From positions 1,116,001-1,180,000 of the forward strand of contig NZ_JAYEER010000003.1 of the NCBI RefSeq assembly GCF_034653355.1: DNA of 64,000 nt. Reading direction: 5' to 3'. The DNA is from Nitrospirillum sp034653355 (GTDB lineage: Bacteria; Pseudomonadota; Alphaproteobacteria; Azospirillales; Azospirillaceae). The notes below the pieces were generated by a model, which had not been told where the DNA came from, made no database searches, and was given only the letters and a program-made list of their open reading frames with translations. Below, in pieces: positions 33,610 through 41,875 of this stretch; within the stretch, counting starts at the first letter, position 1, and each line of letters opens with the position of its first letter. A program made the translations under genes and the position numbers.

Positions 33610-34095
33610 ATGTCTGTACAAGCATTCGGCCAGTGGCTCTACACGACGCCTGCCGCAGCCGCCATCCGTGAGACCGTCTGGGTCATTCCCACGGTCCAGG
33701 CCATTCATATCCTTTCCATCGCGGTTCTGGTCGGCTCGGCCCTGGTTTCCAATTTGCGGCTGGCCGGCGTCTTCGCGGCTGATGAGGCGCCCACGACGAT
33801 CATACGCCGTTATCTGCCCTGGATGTGGTGCGCCTTGGCGGTTCTGCTGCTGACGGGCCTTCTGCTGATCGTGGCCGAGCCGGGCCGCACGCTGAACAAT
33901 GCGGTTTTCTGGACCAAGATGGCGCTGGTCTTGTTCGCCTTCGTGCTGACGCTGGTTTTCCAAAAGCCGCTGCTCAACCGCCAGTCGGCTGACAATGGCC
34001 CCGACAGGTCAACCATGACGAAGTCCGCAGCCTGGCTTTCGCTGGGCCTTTGGCTGGCCGTGATCTTTTGCGGCCGTTTCATCGCCTACACCTGA
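33610..34095 (+). CDS. DUF6644-type four-helix membrane protein, copy 1
   Basis: 161 aa. Four hydrophobic helices are visible: around 17-40 (VWVIPTVQAIHILSIAVLVGSA), 66-85 (WCALAVLLLTGLLLIV), 96-115 and 138-157. It matches my recollection of the DUF6644 family, which often lies near DUF6152 genes in alphaproteobacteria; that link is recalled. ATG 33610 starts just after GGGGGAAATCGAGGG. It is followed 51 bp later by a paralog. A possible operator remnant (AAACCGTTTCACCATG, 33442-33457) is 150 bp upstream. It may form a membrane electron-transfer or carrier unit; no heme ligands are certain. Confidence 0.75.
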   Translation: MSVQAFGQWLYTTPAAAAIRETVWVIPTVQAIHILSIAVLVGSALVSNLRLAGVFAADEAPTTIIRRYLPWMWCALAVLLLTGLLLIVAEPGRTLNNAVFWTKMALVLFAFVLTLVFQKPLLNRQSADNGPDRSTMTKSAAWLSLGLWLAVIFCGRFIAYT

Positions 34096-34146
34096 TCCAG
34101 CCACATGGCGCGCGATCGTTATTCGACTTAAGCCAGGGGGCCCATC

Positions 34147-34647
34147 ATGTCCTTGCAAACCGTCCTGCAGAGTATTCAGAATTCCGGCCTCTCCCTGTGG
34201 ATCCGCCAGAACCCCGCCATCTTCCCCATCATTGAATCGCTGCACGTGGTCGCCATCACGTTGGTTTTCGGCACGATCATGATAGTCGATCTGCGTCTGC
34301 TCGGCTTTGCCTCGCACCGGCGAAGCGCCAACAAGCTCATCGCCGAACTGCTGCCCTTCACCTGGGGGGCCTTTATCCTCGCTGTGGTGACGGGAAGCCT
34401 GCTTTTCACGGCGAACGCCCCAGCTTATGCGAATAACACCCAGTTCCAGCTCAAAATGCTGGTGATGCTGGCGGCGGGCGTCAACATGGTGATCTTCCAT
34501 ATGACCGCCCATCGGCGCATCGCCGTGTGGGACAGCGTGCCACCGCCGACCGCCGCGCGGTTGGCCGGGGTGACATCCCTCATATTATGGGTGGCGGTGA
34601 TTTATGTCGGCCGCTGGATCGGGTTCACGTTGGACATACTTTTCTGA
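34147..34647 (+). CDS. DUF6644-type four-helix membrane protein, copy 2
   Basis: 166 aa, a paralog of the preceding gene with the same four-helix pattern: IFPIIESLHVVAITLVFGTIMIVDL, FTWGAFILAVVTGSLLF, QLKMLVMLAAGVNMVIFHM and LILWVAVIYVGRWIGFTLDILF. The conserved pair IES-H-V/IQAIHI, with a His in the first helix in both copies, and the C-terminal GRxI are shared. The His could be a ligand, as in b-type cytochromes, but this is speculation. Both copies are likely one operon. Confidence 0.75.
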   Translation: MSLQTVLQSIQNSGLSLWIRQNPAIFPIIESLHVVAITLVFGTIMIVDLRLLGFASHRRSANKLIAELLPFTWGAFILAVVTGSLLFTANAPAYANNTQFQLKMLVMLAAGVNMVIFHMTAHRRIAVWDSVPPPTAARLAGVTSLILWVAVIYVGRWIGFTLDILF

Positions 34648-34730
34648 TCGTACGTCCTTTTGACCCCGACATCGCCGCCCTCGCCGCAGCAGGGCGGCGG
34701 TTACCCTTTGGAGGTCGGGAACCGGGCGCG

Positions 34731-35147
34731 CTAGACCGCGTGAACAATTCCCTCCAAAATGCTTGACCGCATGTCCTGGGGCCATGGGGTCGCTCGACGG
34801 GTTTGCAGATCCATGCAGACCAAAACCACATTGGCCTGCAATCTCACCCGGTCGTCTCCGCTGAACACGACGTGCAGATGGCAACTGCTGCGGCCGACTT
34901 CACGCGGGGATATGGAGATCGTCAACACATCGCCAAGTTCACTGGGGGAGACGAATTCGACGTCGAGCTTGACGGTCGGTACCCCAATGCGGTGGTGAAG
35001 ATGCAGGGTCCTGAAGTCCTGTCCGAGCGCTTGCGCGCACCAGTCCTCTACCGCCGCATTCAGCATCTCGAAATAGCGTGGATAAAAGACGATGCCGGCC
35101 GCGTCGATGTGGGCGAAGCGGACCTGGGTGGTGGTTTCGAAAGGCAT
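34731..35147 (-). CDS. acyl-CoA thioesterase, 4-hydroxybenzoyl-CoA thioesterase-like
   Basis: 138 aa hotdog-fold protein. HIDAAGIVFYPRYFEMLNAAVEDW matches the 4-HBT signature with the catalytic Asp near residue 15. The enzyme hydrolyses acyl- or aryl-CoA thioesters. It lies one base after the marR gene (stop TGA at 35149-35151, start ATG at 35147), so the two form an operon. The pair is common in aryl-CoA pathways, where the thioesterase relieves accumulated CoA esters that may also be the MarR effector; that effector is inference. Confidence 0.88.
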   Translation of the reverse strand: MPFETTTQVRFAHIDAAGIVFYPRYFEMLNAAVEDWCAQALGQDFRTLHLHHRIGVPTVKLDVEFVSPSELGDVLTISISPREVGRSSCHLHVVFSGDDRVRLQANVVLVCMDLQTRRATPWPQDMRSSILEGIVHAV

Positions 35148-35148
35148 G

Positions 35149-35631
35149 TCAGTTCTCTTTGGAAAGAAGCGACCGGAGGTCCGTCAGAAGCTCCAGCAAT
35201 GTCGCCATCCGCTCAGGGGGGAAGTCGCGGAACACATCCGCGATCCATTGGTGGTGGGCCTCGGCGAGGGTGAGGAACCGCGCCCGTCCAGCCTTGGTCA
35301 AGGACACGATCGCGGAGCGGGCGTCCTGCGGGTCAACCGCCGACTGCACCAACCCCTGCACCTGCAGCTGGCGCACGATGGAAGTCACGTTGCCGTTCGA
35401 GACCAGGAGCGCCCGCGACAGGGCCCCCATGCTGAGGCCGCCCGGGACACGGTAAAGCGCGGCCATGACATCGAACCGCGGCAGCGTGGTGTCGAACTGT
35501 TCTTCGAAATTGCGCCTCAGGCGCTTCTCGCCAATCTTGGCGCAGCCGAGTAATCGAACCCACATGCGCAGTTCCGTGGAACCCGCCCCGATGGGGGAGC
35601 GCTCGTCACTCGTCTCGCTATCGGCAGTCAT
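35149..35631 (-). CDS. MarR-family transcriptional regulator
   Basis: 160 aa. The winged-helix region has LPRFDVMAALYRVPGGLSMGALSRALLVSNGNVTSIVRQLQVQGLV (recognition helix) and DPQDARSAIVSLTKAGRARF (wing), typical of MarR. Its own promoter holds the palindrome TTTAGGTTTAAA (35721-35732), 90 bp upstream of the ATG, which fits autoregulation. The same motif lies before at least five other transcription units in the window, so this is the best candidate for the regulator of that set. No other MarR gene lies in the window. Confidence 0.9.
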   Translation of the reverse strand: MTADSETSDERSPIGAGSTELRMWVRLLGCAKIGEKRLRRNFEEQFDTTLPRFDVMAALYRVPGGLSMGALSRALLVSNGNVTSIVRQLQVQGLVQSAVDPQDARSAIVSLTKAGRARFLTLAEAHHQWIADVFRDFPPERMATLLELLTDLRSLLSKEN

Positions 35632-35720
35632 GTGTACTCTTGTGCGTCTGGATGTGTGCGTCTGGATGACAGGAATCCGCTGGCCCTTGGCCGCGGCTGG
35701 CCCAGCCGTCTCCGCTTTAG

Positions 35721-35732
35721 TTTAGGTTTAAA
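35721..35732. promoter_or_regulatory. candidate MarR operator in the marR promoter
   Basis: TTTAGGTTTAAA differs from the perfect palindrome at two positions and is identical to the site upstream of the nitrilase gene (45323). Confidence 0.6.
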
Positions 35733-35835
35733 GCAAGAAGGCGGTTTGTCCAAGTGGATTACCCGGACCCGGATATCCTGGGTTCGGCGCCGGAAATCCG
35801 CAATACCAGGTTGGGGGCGGTCGGCCGCCGACGCT

Positions 35836-37119
35836 TCAGCGGATCGCCCGCACGAAAACCGGACGTTGGCTGAGGGCCACGCCATTGACGACGCGGATCT
35901 CGAAAAGGGCTTCATAGTCCCCGTGAATGTCAGCCCGGGATTCGATGGTCCGCAGTTGCTTTGAATTGGAAACAAGACCGGCCATATTCCGCACGGCCGC
36001 ATCCCCGATCCCGGCAACTACGAAAATATGTTTGCCCATGGGGCCGGGCAGGCTGGCGATATAGCCGTAATCCACCACGGGCTTGTTTTCCTGGAGGGCA
36101 TCCAGATCGGCAGCAAATCGATTGCCGGAGGTCGCATCAACCAGTTCGTTATAGGAATCGCCAAGTCGCAGGTGGGAGGTTTGGAATATTGAGGCAGCCA
36201 CGCGCCCCAGGTCGGAAAACCGCCCTACGTAGACGAGGTTTTCCGTTCCCAGAAGGTCGACTCTGAGTTTCGACCCCGGGACGAGCTGCATCTGGCTGGC
36301 ATTGTCCGGACGGGATCGCGCGATGGCGTTCTGCACGGTCCAGGCGGCGACCACCGTGCCGGCCGGTGCGAGATTCAGATCCAGGTCGTAAAGCCGGTAG
36401 AACGCATCGGGATGCGTTTTCAGATAAGCCCCGAGATCGTCGCGCGAGCGAATGCCGGGCTCCAGGATCATGCGCTGCACTTCCCGCTGGTCTTCCGTTT
36501 CGGCGACCATGAAAGCGTCACCCACCACCAACTGCGCCGTTTCGTCCGTCGCCAGCGGTCGCCAGAACGCCGTCGACCGCAATTGCTCCTGGTCCCCCCG
36601 CTCTGCCCAATGCACTGGCCCCGGGAACCAGAACGCAAGCCCGCTGAAGGTCATGATCAACAACGCGCCGAGCACGACAAGCCGCGGCCGCGTGCCCAGC
36701 TTCGGCCAGGCCCAATTCCCCGGCGTCAGCCTCGGGGCGCGGCCGTCGGGTTTGCCGGGCGGTACGGCCAGGACGATGCGGTATTCGCCTTTGGGAATTT
36801 CCAACCTGGGACCCGGCTGGCCGGCGTAGAAGTCATGAAGCCGCTTTCGCAGCCGATGGACATAGACGCGGACCCCGGAATCCAGCGACTGCGATGTCGC
36901 ACCCGGAGCGTCGTTTCGGCCAAACACGGCGAAGGCGATTTCGATCTCCTTCGGCGCGCGCTCGTCATTGGATCGCTCGACCAGAAAATCGAACAGCTGC
37001 AGCAGGGCGGCCGATCGGGCGGCTGTCAGCGCGACCCTGAATTTCGCCACCTCCTCATCGAACGCTGACGCAGAAACGGGGGTATCACCTGACCGGGGAA
37101 CCTTCACGCCTCGCTCCAT
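35836..37119 (-). CDS. membrane-anchored winged-helix regulator 4
   Basis: 427 aa, the fourth copy of this layout. The DNA-binding region spans about 25-118 (LLQLFDFLVERSNDERAPKE, VRVYVHRLRKRLHDFYAG, LEIPKGEYRIVL), one membrane helix lies at about 147-165, and the periplasmic domain has FWRPLATDETAQLVVGDAFMVA, TENLVYVGRFSDLG and VVDYGYIASLPGPMGKHIFVVAG. The start is either the ATG at 37119 (no ribosome binding site) or a GTG four codons later, preceded by GGAGCGAGG. It is isolated from the module genes: DUF6644 genes lie 1.2 kb to the left in the opposite direction, with marR between, and the paralogous TonB receptor is 9.7 kb away. Confidence 0.8.
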   Translation of the reverse strand: MERGVKVPRSGDTPVSASAFDEEVAKFRVALTAARSAALLQLFDFLVERSNDERAPKEIEIAFAVFGRNDAPGATSQSLDSGVRVYVHRLRKRLHDFYAGQPGPRLEIPKGEYRIVLAVPPGKPDGRAPRLTPGNWAWPKLGTRPRLVVLGALLIMTFSGLAFWFPGPVHWAERGDQEQLRSTAFWRPLATDETAQLVVGDAFMVAETEDQREVQRMILEPGIRSRDDLGAYLKTHPDAFYRLYDLDLNLAPAGTVVAAWTVQNAIARSRPDNASQMQLVPGSKLRVDLLGTENLVYVGRFSDLGRVAASIFQTSHLRLGDSYNELVDATSGNRFAADLDALQENKPVVDYGYIASLPGPMGKHIFVVAGIGDAAVRNMAGLVSNSKQLRTIESRADIHGDYEALFEIRVVNGVALSQRPVFVRAIR

Positions 37120-37415
37120 TCTGTATCGGTCAAGTTTTTATCCGATCACGGCCCGTCGTCGGCCACCCAGCCGCGCACCTGCCCCTTGTGTTGCGGAAAT
37201 CTCTCCCCGGCACGGCGCCGGTCGCCGGCCGATCGCGAGGAATTGCTAGGGTAGCAGCAAGGATCACAGCCTTTCAAAAATGTTTTGTTAATGACGCGCC
37301 AAAAACCTCGCAATGCGTCATTCTGGCTGGGCAGGCCCGGGGCTTTCCGGTCGCTGGCCATGTTGGTCCTGCGCCGGGAATTGGCGTATTGGCATGCCCC
37401 CGCCACATGATGGGG

Positions 37416-38486
37416 CTATCGCGTATTTTTTGAGTAGCGACCAGGTGAAATGCCGGTCCAGTCCTTGAAAGCGCGTGAGAAAGTCGCCGTGTCCGAATAT
37501 CCCAGCTGTTCGGCCGCTACGGAAAGCGGAAGATCGGCTGCCGCCAGAATCAGCCTTGCCCGCTCCTGCCTGGCCTCCTGAAGCAGCGCCCGGAACGAGG
37601 TTCCTTCCTCCATCAAGCGCCGGCGCAGGGAACGTTCGGAAAGCTTCAGTTCCGCCGCGGCCAAGGCGCAATCGACCCGGGCGCGTCCCAGCCTGCGGGC
37701 GATAATATCCTTAGTCAGGGCGACCAGCCCTCCGCCCGGCGCGGCCGCCGGCCCCATCAGGTCCAGCAGATGCCGTTCCAGGACGGACTTGAGTTTTTCA
37801 TCCTCGGGAGACAACACGCTCACAAGTGGCTTGTCGAGGTCTTCGTTGCGGATGATCAGCGCGTTGGCCACTTGGTTGCCCAGAACCGGCGCTCGGAAAA
37901 ACCGCGAGAGGAACGCGTCCCGTCCGGTGATCGGATGTTCGAGATGAACCTCGGCCGGGGACCATTTTGCGGACGTCAGTTGCCTGACCAGGTTGGCGTA
38001 TCCCGAAAGCGCGAATTCCGCGTCCTGTTGCCGGGGCCAGATCCGCGGGTCCTCGATGCGATAGCTGTAGGTGGTGCGGTCGGGGCCGATTTGGCTGTCG
38101 AACGAGGTTTTGCTCTGCAAGCGCGACTGGAACAGCGTGAGACAGTCCAATGCGCCGCGCAACGTCCCGGACGCGCGTAGCAGGGCGTGGAATGGTCCCA
38201 GATCCGCGAGGCCGAACGATTGCCCCATCTCAAGACCAAGGTCTGGTCGCTGGAACTTGGCGGCAGCATGTTCCAGCAGCGCGACGTAGCGATGCAGAGG
38301 CACGCGTTCGTAGGGCTTATCAAGTTGTGACCGGAAAAACCCATAGTCCCGCAGCAAAGGATCGATGCGGTCGTCCACCTCAGAGAGGACGTTCAACAGT
38401 GCGGTGAGAAATAGCACCCGGATCGTCGGCTGATCGATCATTGCGGCGTCGGCATCATTCGGCGATGCGGCAGCGGTTTTAGGCAT
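37416..38486 (-). CDS. AraC-family regulator (OruR/ArgR-like architecture)
   Basis: 356 aa from ATG 38486, with GGGAAGG upstream; the longer frame to 38624 is non-family. The N-terminal half matches the arabinose-binding-like domain of AraC regulators such as OruR (VLFLTALLNVLSEVDDRIDP, DLGLEMGQSFGLADLGPFHALL). The C-terminal HTH_18 region has LKLSERSLRRRLMEEGTSFRALLQE and LGYSDTATFSRAFKDWTGISPGRYSK. It is divergent from the ornithine-cyclodeaminase-family gene at 38765, with 278 bp between, and so may control that amine-catabolism operon. The effector is unknown. Confidence 0.9.
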   Translation of the reverse strand: MPKTAAASPNDADAAMIDQPTIRVLFLTALLNVLSEVDDRIDPLLRDYGFFRSQLDKPYERVPLHRYVALLEHAAAKFQRPDLGLEMGQSFGLADLGPFHALLRASGTLRGALDCLTLFQSRLQSKTSFDSQIGPDRTTYSYRIEDPRIWPRQQDAEFALSGYANLVRQLTSAKWSPAEVHLEHPITGRDAFLSRFFRAPVLGNQVANALIIRNEDLDKPLVSVLSPEDEKLKSVLERHLLDLMGPAAAPGGGLVALTKDIIARRLGRARVDCALAAAELKLSERSLRRRLMEEGTSFRALLQEARQERARLILAAADLPLSVAAEQLGYSDTATFSRAFKDWTGISPGRYSKNTR

Positions 38487-38764
38487 TTCTTGGAACCTTC
38501 CCTGACCAATTCTGCAAAGCAGCGGTCCCCCCCTGCAATTTACACATTCTTCCCCTTCGTTGAAATTGCCCTTGTCCGCACAAGACCAGGACCGCTTCCC
38601 AGCCACGGCGGCCGGTGACCGCAAGGTTCGGGGAAATGCTGACGGCGGTCGTTTCCGTCCTGAGCGGTTCCATCAATCGACGCCAGTTCAGGCCGCCGCG
38701 GTGCCGCGCCGCTACGGGGCCTGTCCAGGTCGTCAGCAACCCGCCCCTCTCCTGAGCTGGAATC

Positions 38765-39903
38765 ATGAACACCTTGCCCAAGATCGATTTTATCTATCTT
38801 TCCGAACCGGACATGATCCGGGCCGGCGTGACCGATATGGCCGCCTGTGTCGACACCATGGAGGAAATGTTCCGCCTGCTCCATGTCGGCGACTATCGCA
38901 TGGCGGGGCCGGACAGCAATTCGCACGGCGCCATCGTGGTCTTTCCGGAGGACTTGCCTTTTCCGGACATGCCGAAACCGACGGCGGATCGACGGTTCAT
39001 GGCCATGCCCGCCTATTTGGGGGAAGCTTCCGGACCGCGGGAATGAAGTGGTACGGCTCGAACATCGAGAACCGCGGTAAGGGCCTGCCCCGTTCCATCT
39101 TGATGTTCATCCTCAATGATGCCGACACGGGCGCCCCCCTGGCCGTGATGTCGGCCAACCTGCTGTCGGCTTATCGGACCGGCGCGGTGCCGGGGGTGGG
39201 CGCCCGGCATCTGGCACGGAAAGAGTCGCGGGTGGTCGGCATCCTGGGCCCGGGGGTTATGGCGAAGACCTCGCTTTCGGCTTTCATGGCGACCTGCCCC
39301 CACATCGATACGGTCAAGGTGAAGGGGCGGGGGCAGCAGAACATCGACACCTTCCTCGCCTGGCTGAAGCAGACCTATCCGCAAGTCACCACCGTGACGG
39401 TGGTAGACACCGATGAGGAGGTGGTGCGCGGTTCCGACATCGCCACCTTCTGCGCGTCGGTCGCGACGGGTGACCCATCCAAGTACCCGACGGTCAAGCG
39501 TGACTGGGTCAGCCCGGGGACCTTTCTGTCGATGCCCGCGCCCTGCAATATCGACGAAGGGATGGAGGCTCCGGAAATTCGGAAGGTGCTGGATTTCACC
39601 GGCCTTTACGAAACCTATCAGCAAGAGAATCCCAAGCCGGTCCATAACCTTATCCCGGCGGTGGGCGTGCGTTTCTTCGATTTGGTGGACGAAGGCCGCA
39701 TCGCGCGCGGGCAGCTTGAGGATCTCGGCAGGATTGCCGCGGGCGATGCCCCCGGCCGCCGCAACGATGATGAGATCATCATCCTGTCGGTCGGCGGCAT
39801 GGCCGTGGAAGACGTCGCCTGGGGCACGCGGGTCTACCGCAACGCTCTGGCCAACGGAATTGGCGTGAGCCTGCGCCTGTGGGACGAGCCCGCCCTGCGA
39901 TAA
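38765..39903 (+). pseudogene. ornithine cyclodeaminase-family gene with a one-base frameshift
   Basis: The first part (38765-39046) reads MNTLPKIDFIYLSEPDMIRA through FMAMPAYLGEASGPRE and stops. The second part, in a shifted frame, continues SFRTAGMKWYGSNIENR, then VVGILGPGVMAKTSLSAF and IIILSVGGMAVEDVAWG. Adding one G to the run at 39019-39023 joins them as AYLGGSFRTAGMKWYGSN, restoring about 380 aa, the family length. From memory the sequence is close to proteins annotated as tyramine oxidase subunit B; this is unverified. It is followed by a RidA gene and an FAD oxidase, fitting an amine-catabolism operon. The shift may be real, phase-variable or a sequencing error in poly-G. Confidence 0.85.
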
Positions 39904-39971
39904 CCCCCCCCGTGCCACCCGCCGCAAATCCCCCCCTACCCATACACCTCATATCGCATGGAGAGCTTGAG

Positions 39972-40394
39972 ATGCCCGATGTCATCAAGATCAAGACCGG
40001 GAATAAGTTCGAGGAACACGGCAGCTACTCGCGTTTGGTTGCCGTCGACGATCTGATCTTCGTGTCCAACACAGCCGGCCGGAACCCGCGCACCAAGGTG
40101 CTGTCCGATGATCCGGCAGAACAGGCCCTGCAGGCGCTGAGCAATATCGAAGGCGCGCTGGCCGCGGTCGACGCCACGCTGGAGGACGTGGTTGCCGCGC
40201 GGGTTTTCGTGCAGTTCCCGGACGATGTGGAAACCGTCATGGCCGCCTACGGAAGCCGGATGCGGGGGATCAACCCCACGCTGACCATGACCTGCCCGCC
40301 GCTCGGCTCCCTTCAATACAAGGTGGAAATCGAGGTTACGGCCTGGCGCGGCGCGTCCAAGGCGACTGTGAAGGAAATGCGGATCACCCTGTGA
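39972..40394 (+). CDS. RidA/YjgF/UK114-family protein
   Basis: 140 aa. RidA proteins deaminate reactive enamine/imine intermediates from amino acid and amine metabolism. Features: FVSNTAGRNPRTKVLSDD, QALQALSNIEGALAAVDATLEDVVAARVFVQFPDD (conserved Arg of the family) and a C-terminal LQYKVEIEVTAW. ATG 39972 follows GGAGAGCTTGAG; a longer frame upstream is non-coding. It lies between the ornithine-cyclodeaminase-family gene and the FAD oxidase. Imine products of the latter are natural RidA substrates. Confidence 0.9.
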   Translation: MPDVIKIKTGNKFEEHGSYSRLVAVDDLIFVSNTAGRNPRTKVLSDDPAEQALQALSNIEGALAAVDATLEDVVAARVFVQFPDDVETVMAAYGSRMRGINPTLTMTCPPLGSLQYKVEIEVTAWRGASKATVKEMRITL

Positions 40395-40472
40395 GCGTGG
40401 CGTCCACCCCGCGTGGCGGCCCGTTGGCGGCATGGGGGATGGGCGCCTGCATCCAGTTTGAAGAAACGGACC

Positions 40473-41771
40473 ATGGCTCCTGACATAATACCTGTAGAAA
40501 CGTCCTCGGATTTTCCGGCCGCAACCACCGTCGTCGTCATTGGTGGCGGCATCGTCGGCCTGGTGGCGGCGCTGACGCTGGCGGAGCGTGGCGTTCCGGT
40601 GGTGGTGCTGGAAAAGGGCCGCATTGCCGGGGAACAGTCGTCCCGCAACCTCGGCTGGGTGCGCAAGATGCTGCGGCCGACACCGGATTTGCCGATGGCT
40701 CAGGCAGCCGAGGGCCTTTGGGCGGAGATGCCGCGGCGGGTTGGCGGCGATTGCGGCTATCGTCCGGCCGGCATCATGTACGTCGCCCGAACGCCGGCGG
40801 AAATGGCCGCGCACGAGCGTTGGTTGGACTCGGTCAAGGGGGCGTCGCTCGACAGCCGCCTGCTCAGTCCCCGGGAAATCACGGAACTGGCGCCAGGAGC
40901 GGCGGAACCGTTTGTCGGTGGCATATACACTCCGTCCGACGGCCGAGCCGAACCCACGCTCGCGTCCAGTGCCATCGCCCGGGCGGCCATGGCGAAGGGG
41001 GCGGTCATCGTCGAGAACTGTGCCGTCCGTACACTGTCGACGGCGGCGGGTGCCGTCGGCGGCGTTGTGACCGAACGCGGGGAAATACGGTGTGAGCAGG
41101 TCATTCTGGCTGGCGGCGTCTGGTCGCGGCGCTTCCTGGGGAATCTCGGGATCCGGTTGTTGACCTTGCCGTTGGTCGCGTCCGTGTTGCGCACTGATCC
41201 GATGCAGGGCCCCACCGATATCGCCGTCGGCGGACCGGATTTCTCTTTCCGGAAGCGGCACGACGGCGGCTACACCATCACACAGCGGGGCGCGCTGTTC
41301 GCGCCGCTGCTGCTCGATCACTTGCTGATCGGCCCCCGCTATCTTTCAACGCTGATGGCGCAATGGAAGAATCTGCGCGTCACGCTGGGCCGGGACTTCC
41401 TGGATGATCTGGCGTTGCCGCGGCGCTGGGGGCCGGACTCGGTTTCCCCGTTCGAGCTGGTCCGCACGATGGACCCGCCGGTCAATGTGGGCCTCAACGA
41501 GGAAGCCATGGTTAACCTCACGGCGGCCTGGCCGGCTTTCCGCAAGGCGTGGGTGGCGCAGGCATGGGGTGGGATGATCGATGTCACGCCGGACTCGCTG
41601 CCGGTGATCGGTCCGGTGGCTGGAATCCCCGGCCTGATCCTGGCCTCCGGCTTTTCCGGCCACGGCTTCGGAACCGCACCGGCCGCCGGACAGCTTGCCG
41701 CCGACCTGGTCATGGGCAGGGTCCCGCTCATCGACCCGGCTCCCTACCGGCTTGATCGTTTCCAGGTCTGA
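40473..41771 (+). CDS. FAD-dependent amine/D-amino-acid oxidase (DAO family)
   Basis: 432 aa. The N-terminal Rossmann motif is TTVVVIGGGIVGLVAALTLAERG, with the FAD-binding Glu in VVVLEKGRIAGEQSSRN. The C-terminal DAO signature is DVTPDSLPVIGPVAGIPGLILASGFSGHGF. The family oxidises amines or amino acids to imines. ATG 40473 is the only start just ahead of the Rossmann fold; its ribosome binding site is weak. It follows RidA by 78 bp on the same strand and ends before a strong hairpin (41792-41826). Confidence 0.92.
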   Translation: MAPDIIPVETSSDFPAATTVVVIGGGIVGLVAALTLAERGVPVVVLEKGRIAGEQSSRNLGWVRKMLRPTPDLPMAQAAEGLWAEMPRRVGGDCGYRPAGIMYVARTPAEMAAHERWLDSVKGASLDSRLLSPREITELAPGAAEPFVGGIYTPSDGRAEPTLASSAIARAAMAKGAVIVENCAVRTLSTAAGAVGGVVTERGEIRCEQVILAGGVWSRRFLGNLGIRLLTLPLVASVLRTDPMQGPTDIAVGGPDFSFRKRHDGGYTITQRGALFAPLLLDHLLIGPRYLSTLMAQWKNLRVTLGRDFLDDLALPRRWGPDSVSPFELVRTMDPPVNVGLNEEAMVNLTAAWPAFRKAWVAQAWGGMIDVTPDSLPVIGPVAGIPGLILASGFSGHGFGTAPAAGQLAADLVMGRVPLIDPAPYRLDRFQV

Positions 41772-41791
41772 TCGGTCCTTGAGCAAAAAAT

Positions 41792-41826
41792 GGCCCGCCG
41801 CGTGATGGGCAAAAACGCGGCGGGCC
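41792..41826. terminator. bidirectional hairpin terminator
   Basis: A perfect 12-bp stem (GGCCCGCCGCGT / ACGCGGCGGGCC) encloses an 11-nt loop. It lies between the convergent FAD oxidase (plus) and aldehyde dehydrogenase (minus) genes; AAAAAA precedes it, a T-run for the minus strand. Confidence 0.85.
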
Positions 41827-41875
41827 TTGACTGTGCCGCCGCTGGCCTGAGAGGGCTTAAGCCGCCGGCGACACC

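Noticed and set aside
38475..38486. The TTTTAGGCAT sequence at the AraC start as an operator
   Set aside because: It is the coding start of the AraC gene (ATG CCT AAA ACC) and only one half matches.
38560..38764. An upstream in-frame extension of the second half of the ornithine-cyclodeaminase-family gene
   Set aside because: It is in the shifted frame; the real N-terminus is the 38765 frame, so the upstream frame is non-coding promoter sequence.
39936..41321. A 461-codon minus-strand frame opposite RidA and the FAD oxidase
   Set aside because: It spans two genes with recognisable families on the other strand and has no motif or ribosome binding site.
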